Of a stretch of 64,000 nucleotides of DNA, positions 1 through 12,200 are shown in pieces. The stretch is taken from positions 3,988,120 to 4,052,119 of the forward strand of contig OZ025885.1 of assembly GCA_964019415.1 (NCBI GenBank), written 5' to 3'. The notes under the pieces were generated by a model. That model did not search any database and had not been told where the DNA came from. It saw nothing but the letters and a program-made list of their open reading frames with translations. The stretch's first letter is position 1, and each line of letters begins with the position of its first letter. The stretch is from Ianthella basta. Taxonomy: Eukaryota; Porifera; Demospongiae; Verongiida; Ianthellidae. The position numbers and the translations under genes are program-made.

Positions 1-30
1 AGCATTGACGCACAACCGTAGGTTGGCGTA

Positions 31-1288
31 TCTATATATATAAAGAGGTAATGAGCAGAACGGTTGTCCGCGAAGTGCTCCCGCGAGCGGCCACCAATTG
101 AGACCAAACTTTCCCAGATTATGGACGCCACACCCGGTCTCGATCTAAGGGGGGCGACGTGCGCGAAGAAGTCCCTGCCGAGGAGTGTGCGGCGGAAAAC
201 CTCCAAACGACCGTCCGCCATCTTTGATTTACGGAGAAAATATACGGTTTTCCGCGCACGTTCCTATGCTGCCAATACAAAAGAAGAACCCCAACCGTTG
301 TTCGCGAACTCCTCCTGCGAACGTCGACGAAACGTGCCCAAACGTTCCCAGCCGTGGCACGCTGTACCTCACATTAATCTAAGATGGTAGACGTGCTAAC
401 ATAAGCTATTACCAAGGAGCGCGCGGCGATAACCCAGGATGAACCGACCGTCGGCCATCTTGGATCTTGGAAGAAAGTATGCCGTATCCTAGGCGTTCGC
501 GCAGGTTCGAGGATTACACCCAAGCTAGCGCGATGCCGAAGCTGAGAAAAAGGAAAGGGGGGGTTGTCTCACACAGAAACCATCAGCTTCTTGTGTACGG
601 TGATCTTCCATGTAAAGTGCATGCACACATGGTAGGTCAGTCACACTGACATCACCAGGCCAGCCTGGACTATCCTCTGCCAGAGCATGCATGACCAGCC
701 AGTGCATTACTAGCTGGGGCCTGAGTAGCAATGGCATTACCAGCCTGTGTCCGACCAGCTGGCATATGCCGAGCACACATAGGGACCCGCCCTTATGGGT
801 GTGTAAAAATGTTTCCTCCAAAAACAAGGGTAGATGTAAGGATGGTGCAGTGCGTACCTGCAAGGTATGGCAAAACCACCTGGCGGAAAAACCGTAGTAA
901 CAAGGAGGAGGGCCGGTCCATGCAAAGGGGGGGGGGGGGGCAGTTGGTCCATGCAACAAGGAGGAGGGCCTGTCCATACAAAACCCAGGTCATTAACATG
1001 CGCTGACTTTGAATACGTTTTCACCATTCCTACATCTGCCAACATTTTGCTGCATTCCTTTGTACATTATATGTCTTTATATTGCAGAAAGTCTGCATGG
1101 ACATGGTAGGTAAGTCACACTGACATCACCAGGCAAGCCTGGACTATCCTTTGCCAGAGCATGCATGACCAGCCAGTGCATTACTAGCTGGGGCCTGAGT
1201 AGCAATGGCATTACCAGCCTGTGTCCGACCAGCTGGCATACGCCGAGCACGCGGAGAGACCTGCACGAAGGGCAGGTCTGTCCGCTAG
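31..1288 (+). mobile_element. Non-autonomous Helitron, copy A1
   Basis: Begins with TCTATATATATAAAGAGG directly after an A and ends with CTAG (1285-1288) directly before a T, as expected for Helitron insertion between A and T. A GC-rich hairpin (GACCTGC arm near 1257, GCAGGTC arm ending 1278) lies 6 nt before the CTAG. Inside, a segment at about 640-790 is repeated at about 1100-1260, separated by a GC-rich part with a run of 12 or more G near 930. No Rep/helicase coding sequence is visible, so it must have been mobilised in trans. The same element occurs inverted at 4390-5187 and 6640-11290. Short ORFs across it are chance frames shared among copies. Confidence 0.8.
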
Positions 1289-1324
<36 letters not shown>

Positions 1325-1392
1325 AACATGAAGCCATATGAAAACGTCAATTTGAAAACAATATAGGGGCTGCCTGCGGCAGCCCCTAAAAA
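1289..1392 (+). repeat. TA microsatellite plus hairpin-ended repeat module
   Basis: A TA run (1289-1320) is followed by a roughly 70-bp module starting near CATGAAGCCATA and ending in the hairpin GGGGCTGCCTGCGGCAGCCC. The same module occurs at about 16880-16955 and, inverted, at 53450-53514. All three end in a GC hairpin followed by AAAAAT, so this is the conserved end of a mobile repeat. The family is not certain. Confidence 0.6.
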
Positions 1393-1636
1393 TTCTGCAA
1401 AAATGTAAAGGATGTAAGGATGGCATAAAATGAACAGAAACAAGTAAAGGCTGTTGCACAGTGGAACATTAACCATCGTCCCTACATTCAAGGATATAGT
1501 ACTGTAAGGTGTGACAATCTCGCATGTAGGGACCATGGTTAATGCTCCACTGTGTAACAGCCTTTATTTGTTTCTGTCCTTTTTATGCCATCCCTACTGT
1601 ACATCCATACTATTTTTGTATTTTTTTTAATAAATT
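1388..1636. mobile_element. Foldback MITE, copy 1
   Basis: Two arms of about 100 bp are near reverse complements. The left arm runs from about 1395 to 1483 and the right arm from about 1527 to 1630; both carry the motif AGTAAAGGCTGTT or its complement and TGTAGGGA. A second copy with the same arms is at 16615-16873. There is no coding capacity. The long terminal inverted repeats and small size fit a non-autonomous DNA transposon. Confidence 0.7.
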
Positions 1637-2281
1637 GTTGTAGAATGTGGACTGTTGTAGCATATGGTGTTGTGAATTTAGAGTACAGCTTCTATAGTGA
1701 CATGCATGTCACAGCCAAGATGGCAGCTGACAGGCTGAACAGTCAGTATGTTTTGCTGTGTGAGCTATGAATAATTATTATCCCTAGTGTTCAGCAATCA
1801 TGCAGCCTAATGGGTTGATGGAGAGCAATTACATAGCCCTCTACCATGTTGAACTCATGGACAGTCTAATAATACATACCACGTACAGTGTTGAAAATAC
1901 CAACCAGAAGGATTTCTAATCCTGCCTGCCTGACTGACTTCATCAGTGAACGATGTATGAGTGTTAACTCCAGTAGGCAGACTGACAATGATGTGGTCAC
2001 ACAAGAGTTATTTGCTTTAATTCATTTGCAAGTACATAATTATGTGAATAGTAGCTAGTATTCTTCTCGGACAGTTTGCCTAATGAATGTTGCAATGATT
2101 GATTGAGAGTTTGATTTACTTGGTGTGCTAGATTGTCCAAAGAAGAAGACTAGCTACTATTCATCATTCAGCATGGCTAACAATTTCCATTATAACAAAA
2201 TTATGTGCACTTATGTACATACTCTACAATACATGTAGATACAATGGTTGTCAGGGTAATCTGTACCATCTATCCTTGCAG
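1637..2281. other. Non-coding stretch, probably intron of gene A
   Basis: AT-rich sequence with no convincing exon or repeat. A short open stretch ending at a stop near 1768 has no recognisable similarity and no supported splice sites. Confidence 0.4.
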
Positions 2282-2465
2282 GTTTGTTGTCGTGCCATCG
2301 ACTGCATTCTATTATCTCCCTGTGAAATCCCTCACTGCTGTAAGTACCACTGTGAAGAGCTGAGTGAAGTTGCATTGTATTGTATTGTGTAGATGACTGT
2401 TTGTGTCAACATGTGTAACCTTGTCTATTTGTTCTATTCCTAGACTGCCAACCCTGCTACCTGCG
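2282..2465 (+). CDS. Candidate exon pair upstream of gene A EGF exons (58-bp exon and 22-bp microexon)
   Basis: 2282-2339 is bounded by a TTGCAG acceptor and a GTAAGT donor; 2444-2465 by a CTATTCCTAG acceptor and a GTGAGT donor. Read in the one open frame, the first exon starts after two codon bases and ends in phase 0, and the second starts in phase 0 and ends in phase 1. Phase 1 is what the downstream EGF exon at 3156 needs. The peptide would be about 26 residues with one Cys and matches nothing I recognise. The support is splice consensus and phase compatibility only, so this is a weak candidate. Confidence 0.28.
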
Positions 2466-2559
2466 GTGAGTACATGTATGTAGCTAGTATTATCATGATT
2501 GCCTTACGTTACATGTGACTTACTGCTGTGTATTGTGTGTTAGCATGATAATATGTATA

Positions 2560-3015
2560 GCTGTGTAGGTCTGCTTACCTGTATGAATGTTACCTTGACT
2601 TGCACTGTAGACACAGCAGCAGTGGTTTTCCTTGTGTGTCAACTGTAGAAAGCTCCTAATTAATTGGTTAATCCCTGCAGCAGGAAGCACCGGTTGGAAC
2701 AGCCATTGTGTAGGTCCCTTGACTACCAGGCTTACCTACCTTTGCATCCTGTCACTGGTACTGTAGCAGCCATTTCACTGTTGTAATGCACTAATTATAA
2801 AGAACCACATTCAGTGTACGTAGCTAGCTTCTGTGCCTAGTTACACAGTCTACAAGTGGTAAGTAGCCACATGTTCATCTAAATAGAATGTATGGAGTGG
2901 ATGTGGGCTGTATGGGACATTTCAAGCTCTACGTCTTATGAATTCCCTGTACAGTAGCTAGGAGCCTACTATGGGCTGGACAGGTCAGGACTGTTATGTA
3001 TTGTGTGATGTGTCT
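2560..3015 (+). repeat. Intron segment shared with locus B and upstream of the second EGF exon
   Basis: This stretch is clearly similar to about 30365-30830. Its right part (about 2835-3015, around the phrase CTGTATGGGA) is also similar to 13530-13700. In gene A the related segments precede an EGF exon (3156 and 14120). This shows that these exons were duplicated together with flanking intron. Confidence 0.55.
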
Positions 3016-3155
3016 TCTAGCAAGGTGCTGTGCAAGTATGAAAGAGGACCACAACACAATTAGTACACAGTCAAGTGGAATGTAGTGGATAGTTCACTTG
3101 AGGTACACTATCAAGTGAAATGCCATTTCTCTGCTTCCATCAGTCTCTGATTTAG

Positions 3156-3248
3156 CCTGCTCTCGAGTGTGTCAGAATGGAGGGACACTTAATACTGGAG
3201 ATTGTACATGCAACTGTACAGATGGCTTCAGTGGGGCTAATTGTGAAA
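3156..3248 (+). CDS. Gene A EGF exon 1
   Basis: 93 bp, acceptor TTTAG and donor GTGAGT, phase 1 at both ends. Encodes six cysteines in the arrangement C-x3-C-x9-C-x-C-x-C-x8-C with QNGG after the second Cys. One symmetric exon equals one module, the arrangement that allows duplication without frame loss. Confidence 0.8.
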
Positions 3249-6200
3249 GTGAGTGCACTGCATTGAGAAGATTCCCATTATATTTACACCTCTAATGCAA
3301 TGCAACAGTCGTAATACATTATGTAGTGCTTTGAACTGCGTAAAAATCTTGCTAGCACATCAAAGTGGTGCCTACTCTACAGTCACAGTTTAGCTTTGAT
3401 TTTACTGCACACTCACAACTAATTTGAGGGGATGCCATAACACATCACATATTTACTGTGATTTGCACAATAGAGCAATATGTATGTACGTATTTAGCAA
3501 CTGTGGTTTGCATAGTGTGGTGGCCATGGAAAACCACCGATCGTTCCACACCCTTTACTATGTGCCAGCCAAGCCCATCAGACAACCCATCTGTGCAGGT
3601 TCTTACGAACATCTGCAGTCTTCTTTGGTTCCAACCATTTTGCCTTTTAGAAAGAACTAGCAGGAAAGCCCGCCTTCAGCGGGCTTCCCTGCTCCGGCGC
3701 CTCCACGACGGCTGCTGCACGATAGCTGCTCTACGACAGTGTGGCTTATGATTGTGTGGGTATGCCAGTTGGTAGGCTGCAATCATAGCTATGCATGCAT
3801 GTTGCAGGCGATGCTGTGTGTAGCATGATGTGGACAGAGAATCACCCAGAATAAGTGGAATCATGCATGCACTGACATTGGATATGCAAAAGCAGCAACA
3901 TGCTCACAGAAGAAAGAGGTCTATGATGTTGCTGCATTGTAGACTCATATTGTAGCTGATGTATATCAGAATGGTGCCATAGATTGTGTTGGCTGCAGCT
4001 CTGTTGCTTCACAGAAGGAAGATGTTTACCATGTTGCCACATTTTACTCTCATATTGCATCTGATTTACATCAGTATGGTGCCACAGACAGTGTTAGCTG
4101 CAGCGCTGTTGCATGGCAGAGCGCGAGCGATCTCCCTTTGGCATGGTGCCGCGTTTGAAACGTTTAGTAACCGGGATCCCGTAAATGGACAAAAACATGG
4201 CATCTTTTTCGTAATGAAGGAAAAACGTGCGGCGCTCTTCGCAGGCGCGGCGAATCATCTTCCATCAACCCCCTTATAATCATCACCATGCGGCGCTCTG
4301 TAATAATCCCGAGTTTCGTGTCATTCGCATGCAAACTGCGTGAGGAGTTTGCGAACATCGGATTTGAGCTCTACCAAATTATATAGATACTAGCGGACAG
4401 ACCTGCCCTTTGGGCAGGTATCTCCACGTGCTCGGCGTATGCCAGCTGGTCGGACACAGGCTGGTAATGCCATTGCTACTCAGGCCCTAGCTGGTAATGC
4501 ACTGGCTGGTCATGCATGTTCTGGCAAAGGATAGTCCAGGCTGGCCTGGTGATGTCAGTATGACTGACCTAGCTACCATGTGTGCATGCAAATTTACATG
4601 GAAGATCACCGTAGACAAACAACGGATAGTTGTAAGAAGCTGATGGTTTCTGTGTATGAGACAACCCCCTTTCCTTTTTCTCAGCTTCGGCATCGCGCTA
4701 GCTTGGGTGCAATCCTCGCACCTGCGCGAACGCCTAGGATACGGCATACTTTCTTCCAGGAGCCAAGATGGCTGACAGTCGGTTCATCCTGGGTTTTCAC
4801 CACGCGCTCCTCGGCAGCAGCTTATGTTAGCACGTCTTATATTGATGTGAGTACAGCTTTCCACGGCTGGGAACGTTTGGGCACGTTTCATCGACGTTTG
4901 CGGGAGGAGTTCGCGAACAACGGTTGGGCTTCTTCTTTTGTATTGGCAGCATAGGAGCGTGCGCGGAAAACCGTATATTTTCTCCGTAAATCCAAGATGG
5001 CGGACGGTCGTTTGGAGATTTTTCGCCGCGCACTCCTCAGCAGGGGCTTCTTCGCGCACGTCGCCACCCTTAGATCGAGACCGGGTGTGGCGTCCGTAAT
5101 CTGGGAAAGTTTGGTGTCCATGGGCTGTTGCTCGCGGGAGCACTTCGCGGACAACCATTCTGCTCAATCCCTCTTTATATATATAGACTAGCTGAATGCC
5201 CGCCCTTTGGGTGGGTTCCCAGCATATCGTTTGAAATTTGAGTGTTTAACCAATCAGAACCGTCCATTTAATTGGGAGTATTCCGTAGACTTGTTCCGTA
5301 AAACTCCGTACGTACAGAATTACTTATGTTAATCCATTTTGTTTAAAGGAGTCTAGCGGCGAAGGCACTAACCACCTTAGGTCACCCCCCGTATTGCCGT
5401 GATATACTCTTCCAGGTTTGGCGAAGATTGGTGAAAATTTGAAGGAGAAGTTCGTGCACAACCAAACACAATCTTTCCCTATCTCTTAGATACGGCGGTG
5501 ACTGTAAAAGTGGCAAGAACTCGGACGGAACGACCTTAAACCAAATTTCGGCTCAGCGAGGTTACTCACAGTCCCCCTCTTTGTAATCCTACCAAGATTC
5601 GTGACGTTTCGTCCAGAATTGAAGGAGATTATCCCGAACAACGAAATTGTGCGTTACGTTTATTATAATGAGACTAGCTGCAAGGCCCCCGCCTCCGGCG
5701 AGCCCTGTAGGAGGGTCAAGTGTATACTGTAAGGTGGTCTAGTGCTTCCTGTAGGAGGTCCTAGTGCGTCCTGTAGAGGGGTCTTGTACGTTTTTTGCAG
5801 ATCCAAGATGGCCCACGGTCGGTTCATCCTGGGTTTTCACCATGCGCTCCTTGGTGGCAGCTTATTTTAGCACATCTACCACCTTATATTGATGTGAGGT
5901 ACAGCGTACGATGGCTGGGAACATTTGGGTGCTCTTCGTCAATGTTCGCGGGAGGAACTCGCATGCACTGGATGGTCATGTATTCTCTGGCAAAGGATAG
6001 CCCAGGCTGGCCTGGTGATCAGTGTGACTGACCTACCATGTGTGCATGCAATTTACATGGAAGATCACCGTAGACAAACAACGGATAGTTGTAAGAAGCT
6101 GATGGTTTCTGTGTGTGAGACAACCCCCTTTCCTTTTTCTCCGCTTCAGCACCGCGCTAGTTTGTATGCGCGAACGCCTAGGATATGGCATACTTTCTTC

Positions 6201-9200
6201 CAAGAGCCAAGATGGCCAACCGTCGGTTCATCCTGGGTTTTCGCCGCACACTCCTCGGCAGCAGCTTATTTTAGCACGTCTATCACCTTATATTGATGTG
6301 AGGTACAGCGTGCCACGGCTGGGAACGTTTAAGCACGTTTCGTCGACGTTCGCGGGAGGAGTTCGCGAACAACGGTTGGGGTTCTTCTTTTGTATTGGCA
6401 GCATAGGAGCGTGCACGGAAAACCTTATATTTTCACCGTAAATCCAAGATGGCGGCCGGTCTTTTGGAGGTTTTTCACCGCGCACTCCTCGGCAGGGGCT
6501 TCTTCACGCACGTCGCCCCCCTTAGATCGAGACCGGGTGTGGCGTCCATAATCTGAGAAAGTTTGGTGTCGATGCATCGTTGCTCGCGGGAGGAGTTCGC
6601 GAACAACCGCTCTGCTCAATCCCTATTTATATATATAGACTAGCGGACAGACCCGCCCTTCGGGCAGGTCTCTCCGCGTGCTCGGCGTATGCCAGCTGGT
6701 CGGTGATAGGCTGGTAATGCCATTGCTACTCAGGCCCCAGCTAGTAATGCACTGGCTGGTCATGCATGCTCTGGCAAAGGATAGTCCAGGCTTGCTGGTG
6801 ATGTCAGTGTGACCAACCCACCATGTCCATGCAGACTTTCTGCAATATAAAGACATATAATGTACAAAGGAATGCAGCAAAATGTTGGCAGATGTAGGGA
6901 TGGTGAAAACGTATTAAAAGTCAGCGCATGTTAATGACCTGGGTTTTGTATGGACCGGCCCTCCTCCTTGTTGCATGGACCAACTGCCCCCCCCCCCCCC
7001 CTCTTTGCATGGACCGGCCCTCCTCCTTGTTACTACGGTTTTTCCGCCAGGTGGTTTTGCCATACCTTGCAGGTACGCACTGCACCATCCTTACATCTGC
7101 CCTTGTTTTTGGAGGAAACATTTTTACACACCCATAAGGGCGGGTCTCTATGTGTGCTCGGCATATGCCAGCTGGTCGGACACAGGCTGGTAATGCCATT
7201 GCTACTCAGGCCCCAGCTAGTAATGCACTGACTGGTCATGCATGCTCTGGCAAAGGATAGTCCAGGCTGGCCTAGTGATGTCAGTGTGACTGACCTACCA
7301 TGTGTGCATGCAATTTACATGGAAGATCACCGTACACAAACAACGAATAGTTGTAAGAAGCTGATGGTTTCTGTGTGAGACAACCCCCCTTTCCTTTTTC
7401 TCAGCTTCAGCATCGCGCTAGCTTGGGTGTAATCCTCGAACCTGCGCGAACGCCTAGGATACGGCATACTTTCTTCCAAGATCCAAGATGGCCGACGGTC
7501 GGTTCATCCTGGGTTATCGCCGCGCGCTCCTTGGTAGCAGCTTGACTGATTGTCCGCTGGTTCATTTCTAAGTTTGATCTTGACACGCTCTCATTCAAGG
7601 TGATTGTGATTGCCAATACCCGCAAGAATTCCCAATGCCTTGTTGTAGATGTAACAAGTCCGGAAGATGCACGAACTGTACCTGCGTTAAATCATCAAAG
7701 AAATGCAACAGCTGTCTACCGAAGCGATTGGGTAACTGTAGGAATGACAACCAAGACCAGACAGAACAGGAGACGGTAGAGTTCGAGCCACAATCACCCC
7801 AACAATCGCCAGTTCAAGTACCACTGCAAGCCATTAATGAAGAAGTGTCGCAGTCGATCGCACCCGACTTACTGCCTCCTTTTGAGCCTGCTCAACCTAC
7901 AAACTTTACCTGGGGGAATCGGAGTGCTGAGGAAATATCAACCACCCTCAATGAGATCTACGATGAGACAGTTCACTGGAGAAAGAATCTTTTCAAGGTG
8001 CCTTCAGGTAAGCAAGGTAAATCCTTTGTGGCTGAACTGGCACGATTGTTTCAGTCATATGCTGACCAGTCTGCTATGGAAGCAGTGGCTCTTAAAGCTG
8101 CCATGATCCTACCAGCTCTAGTTCTCCAGAAGCCATTCAGAACGTCAAAGTCAAAAGATCACATTGTATTCATGGAAAGAAGAATGGGTCTTTGGTGTGC
8201 TGGCAATTTTGAGGCTATACTTGAAGAAGGCAGGGCAATTCAAAGTAGGTTGACCCAGTATGTGAGCAGAAGGGACAATGACAATGATGCAAGAAGATTT
8301 GCTGAGCTGATGATGAAAGGAAGGCTGAGAGAGGCCACGAGACTATTGTCTGGAGAAAGCGGCAGGGTTTTACCCCTTGACAGGGATGTGGATGAAAGCA
8401 CAACAGTGAGGGATATTCTTAGAGATAAACATCCTGATGGTGAACCACTGAAGTTCTCTGCCATTGCACCATCTGAAGAGAATTCATTCCACCCAGTTAT
8501 ATTTGAACAGATCACCGGAGCTTCAATCCTCAATGCATCCCTGCATACAGATGGCAGTGCAGGTCCATCAGGTATGGATGCCTACGCATGGAGACGTCTA
8601 TGTGGATCCTTCCAGAAGGCATCAACAAACCTCTGTGAAGCACTTGCCAAGATTGCAAGAAGACTTAGCAGCTCGTTTGTTGATCCAAAGCCCCTGACGC
8701 CCCTTGTAGCATGCAGGCTTGTTGCCCTGGATAAATGTCCGGGGGTGAGACCGGTTGGCATCGGGGAAGTGCCTCGTCGCATTATCAGCAAGGCAATCCT
8801 TGCTGTGATACGTTCAGACATCAGAGAAGTGGTCGGTTCTCTCCAACTGTGCATTGGCCAGAGACTGGGATGTGAAGCTTCCATACATGCCCTAAATGAA
8901 ACCTATGAGGAGGAGGCAACAGAAGCTATCTTACTAGTAGATGCATCAAATGCATTCAACAGATTGAACAGGAAGGCTGCTCTGAGTAATGCAATGAATT
9001 TGTGTCCTGCCATTGGCACCATACTGGTCAACACGTACAGATCAGACCCATGTTTGTTTATTGAGGGGGAAACCATCATGTCAAAAGAAGGTACAACTCA
9101 GGGAGACCCACTCGCAATGGCAATGTACGCCATTGCCACAATACCCCTCATCAGACAACTGGAGATTGCTACATGTGCAGAAGTGGAGCAAGTATGGTAT

Positions 9201-12200
9201 GCGGATGATTCAGCAGCAGGTGGGAGGATTGAAAAGCTTCGCAAATGGTGGGACAGACTTCTTGAGATGGGTCCTGACTATGGATACTATGCCAACCCAT
9301 CAAAGACCTGGCTGCTAGTCAAAGAAGAGGCCTATGAAGAGGCTATGCAGGCTTTTGGTGCCACCAACATCAAGATAACATCATCAGGTCGCAAATATCT
9401 TGGCACAACCATTGGTAATGAAGAATTCAAAGAAGCATATGTCAGAACTAAAGTAGAAGAGTGGAAAGCAGAACTGGAGAAGCTGGCAGACATTGCAGTG
9501 AGTCAACCACAAGCTGCATACTGTGCACTGAATCAAGGCCTCAAGCACAGATGGTCTTACCTGTCCAGAACGACGGAAAACATCAGTGAGCTGCTACAGC
9601 CAATCGAAGAAACCATCAGACACAAGGTCATCCCAGCCATAATAGGCAAGAGTAACATCAATGACATAGAAAGGAAGCTTCTTGCCCTGCCAGCCCGACT
9701 GGGAGGGCTTGGGATTGACATTCTACCGGAGATGGCAGACCAACTGCACGTTACATCCAGAGCCATCAGCCAGCCCTTGAAAGACGCAATAAGAAATGGT
9801 AATGGAAACGAGGACCTGATTGATGCAGAACAAGACAAGGCAAGAAAGTCTGTGAAAGATAAGAGTAGATCCCAGCAGAAGAGAATGGCAGCAGAAATCT
9901 GCGACCAACTACTGTCAACCATGAAGAAGGCAGTGGAACTGGCACAGGAGAAAGGTGCATCAGTGTGGTTGACAGTTATGCCTATTGAAGAACATGGCTT
10001 TGCTCTACACAAAGGTGCATTCCGTGATGCCATGGCCCTGAGGTATGGGTGGCGACCACAGGGAATGCCAAGTACCTGCATCTGTGGGAAGCAGAACGAT
10101 GTCAGCCATGCTCTAAGCTGTGCTAGGGGAGGGTATGTCATCATGAGACACAACGAGATTCGAGATGCAATGGCCACCCTACTCCGGGAGGTGACCTCAA
10201 GTGTTGAAGTGGAGCCCACACTCCAGCCAATTACAGGAGAGAGAATGAATCACCAATCAGCCAAAATGGATGATAATTGCCGACTGGATGTGAAGTGCAG
10301 GGGATTCTGGTCAGGCTCACAAGATGCATTCTTTGATGTGAGGGTTTTTAACCCCCTAGCATCGAGCCACCAGAGTGCCAGCATTCAAGCCATCTATAAA
10401 GCACAGGAGCAGGAGAAGAAGAGGGCATATGATCAAAGAGTGAGAGAAATTGAACATGGATCATTCACACCCCTTGTTATGTCTATTACAGGAGGGATGA
10501 GCTCATCAGCCACTATCTTCTACAGCCGATTAGCAGGGATGATTTCAGAGAAGAGAAGTGAGGCATACTCCAAAGTGATGAACTTGATAAGATGCAGGAT
10601 TCAGTTCAGCCTCCTCAGATCGGCCATCACTGCAATTCGCAGTTCGAGATCCAGCAATCATGTCACCCTGTCAGGACTCAACCTTGATTGCATCCCCATG
10701 ATCATTGCAGAGGGCCGCATTCCCCCTGCAGCTGATTAACCTTTATGCACCTCCCTCACCACATTATAATACCTATTTGTTCCATTGTACTTGTGTGAAC
10801 TTCAATTATAACTCTTAATGCATGGACTTTTAGTTTATGTTGGGCAGTGCGCATGTGTGCCCTATGTATAATAGTAACTTGTTCATCCTGGGTTATCGCC
10901 GCGCGCTCCCTGGTAGCAGCTTATGTTAGCACGTCTACCACCTTAGATTGATGTGAGGTACAGCGTGCCACGGCTGGGAACGTTTGGGCACGTTTCGTCA
11001 ACGTTCGCAGGAGGAGCTCGCTAACAACGGTTGGGGTTCTTCTTTTGTATTGGCAGCATAGGAACGTGCGCGGAAAACCGTATATTTTCTCCGTAAATCA
11101 AAGATGGCGGACGGTCGTTTGGAGGTTTTCCGCCGCGCACTCCTCGGCAGGGACTTCTTCGCGCACGTCGCCCCCCTTAGATCGAGACCGGGTGTGGCGT
11201 CCATAATCTGGGAAAGTTTGGTCTTAATTGGTGGCTGCTCGCGGGAGCACTTCGCGGACAACCGTTCTGCTCATTACCTCTTTATATATACTAGCTGAAT
11301 GCCCGCCCTTTGGGTGGGTTCCCAACATATCGTTTGAAATTTGAGCGTTTAACCAATCAGAACCGTCCATTTAATTGGGAGTATTCCGTAGACTCCTTCT
11401 GTAAAACTCCGTACGTACAGAATTTACTTATGTTAATCTATTTCGTTTAAAGGAGTCCAGCGGCGAAGGCACTAACCACCTTAGGTCACTCCCCGCATTG
11501 CCGTGATATACTCTTCCAAGTCTGGCGAAGATTGGTGAAAAATTGAAGGAGTAGTTCGTGCACAACCAAATGCGATCTTTTCCCTATCTCTTAGATATGG
11601 TGGCGACCGTAAAAGTGGCAAGAACTCGGATGGAACGACCTTAAACCAAATTTCGGCTCGGCGAGGTTACTCACAGTCCCTCTCTTCGTAATCCTACCAG
11701 GTTTCGTGGCGTTTCGTCCAGAATTGAAGGAGATTATCCTGAACAACGAAAATGTGCGTTACGTTTATTATAATAAGATATAGACTAGATGCAAGGCCCC
11801 CGCCTTCGGCAGGCCCTGTATATAGGAGGGTAAACTGTTATATCGCAGATCCAAGATGGCCGACGGTCGGTTCATCATAGGTTTTCGCCCCGCGCTCCTC
11901 GGCAGCACCTTATTTTAGCACGTCTACCACCTTATATTGATGTGAGGTACAGCGTACGACGGCTGGGAACGTTTGGGTGCTTTTCGTCGACGTTCGCGGG
12001 AGGAGTCCGCGAACAACGGTTGGGGTTCTTCTTTTGTATTGGTAGCACAGGAGCGTGCGCGGAAAACCGTATATTTTCTCCGTAAATCCAATATGGTGGA
12101 CGTTTGTTTGGAGGTTTTTCGCCGCGCGCTCCTCGGCAGGGGCTTCTTCGTGCACGTTGCCCCCCTTTAGATGGAGACCGGCTGTGGCGTCCGTAATCTG

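Larger units (their letters stand above)
6640..11290 (-). mobile_element. Helitron unit A' interrupted by a retroelement
   Basis: 6640-7543 and 10923-11290 together match copy A1 in inverted orientation, including the internal duplication and the poly-G part (about 6988-7000). The CTAG is at 6640-6643. The 5' end abuts the next unit at 11290/11291, but the expected TC is missing (CTAG runs into TATATATAAAGAGG). A 3.3-kb element sits inside at 7544-10880. Confidence 0.78.

Noticed and set aside
525..1045. Open frames in several phases across the Helitron A1 interior, with relatives at 6921-7239
   Set aside because: They overlap each other on both strands, are rich in Pro from the G/C run, and recur only because the repeat recurs. 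No conserved motif.
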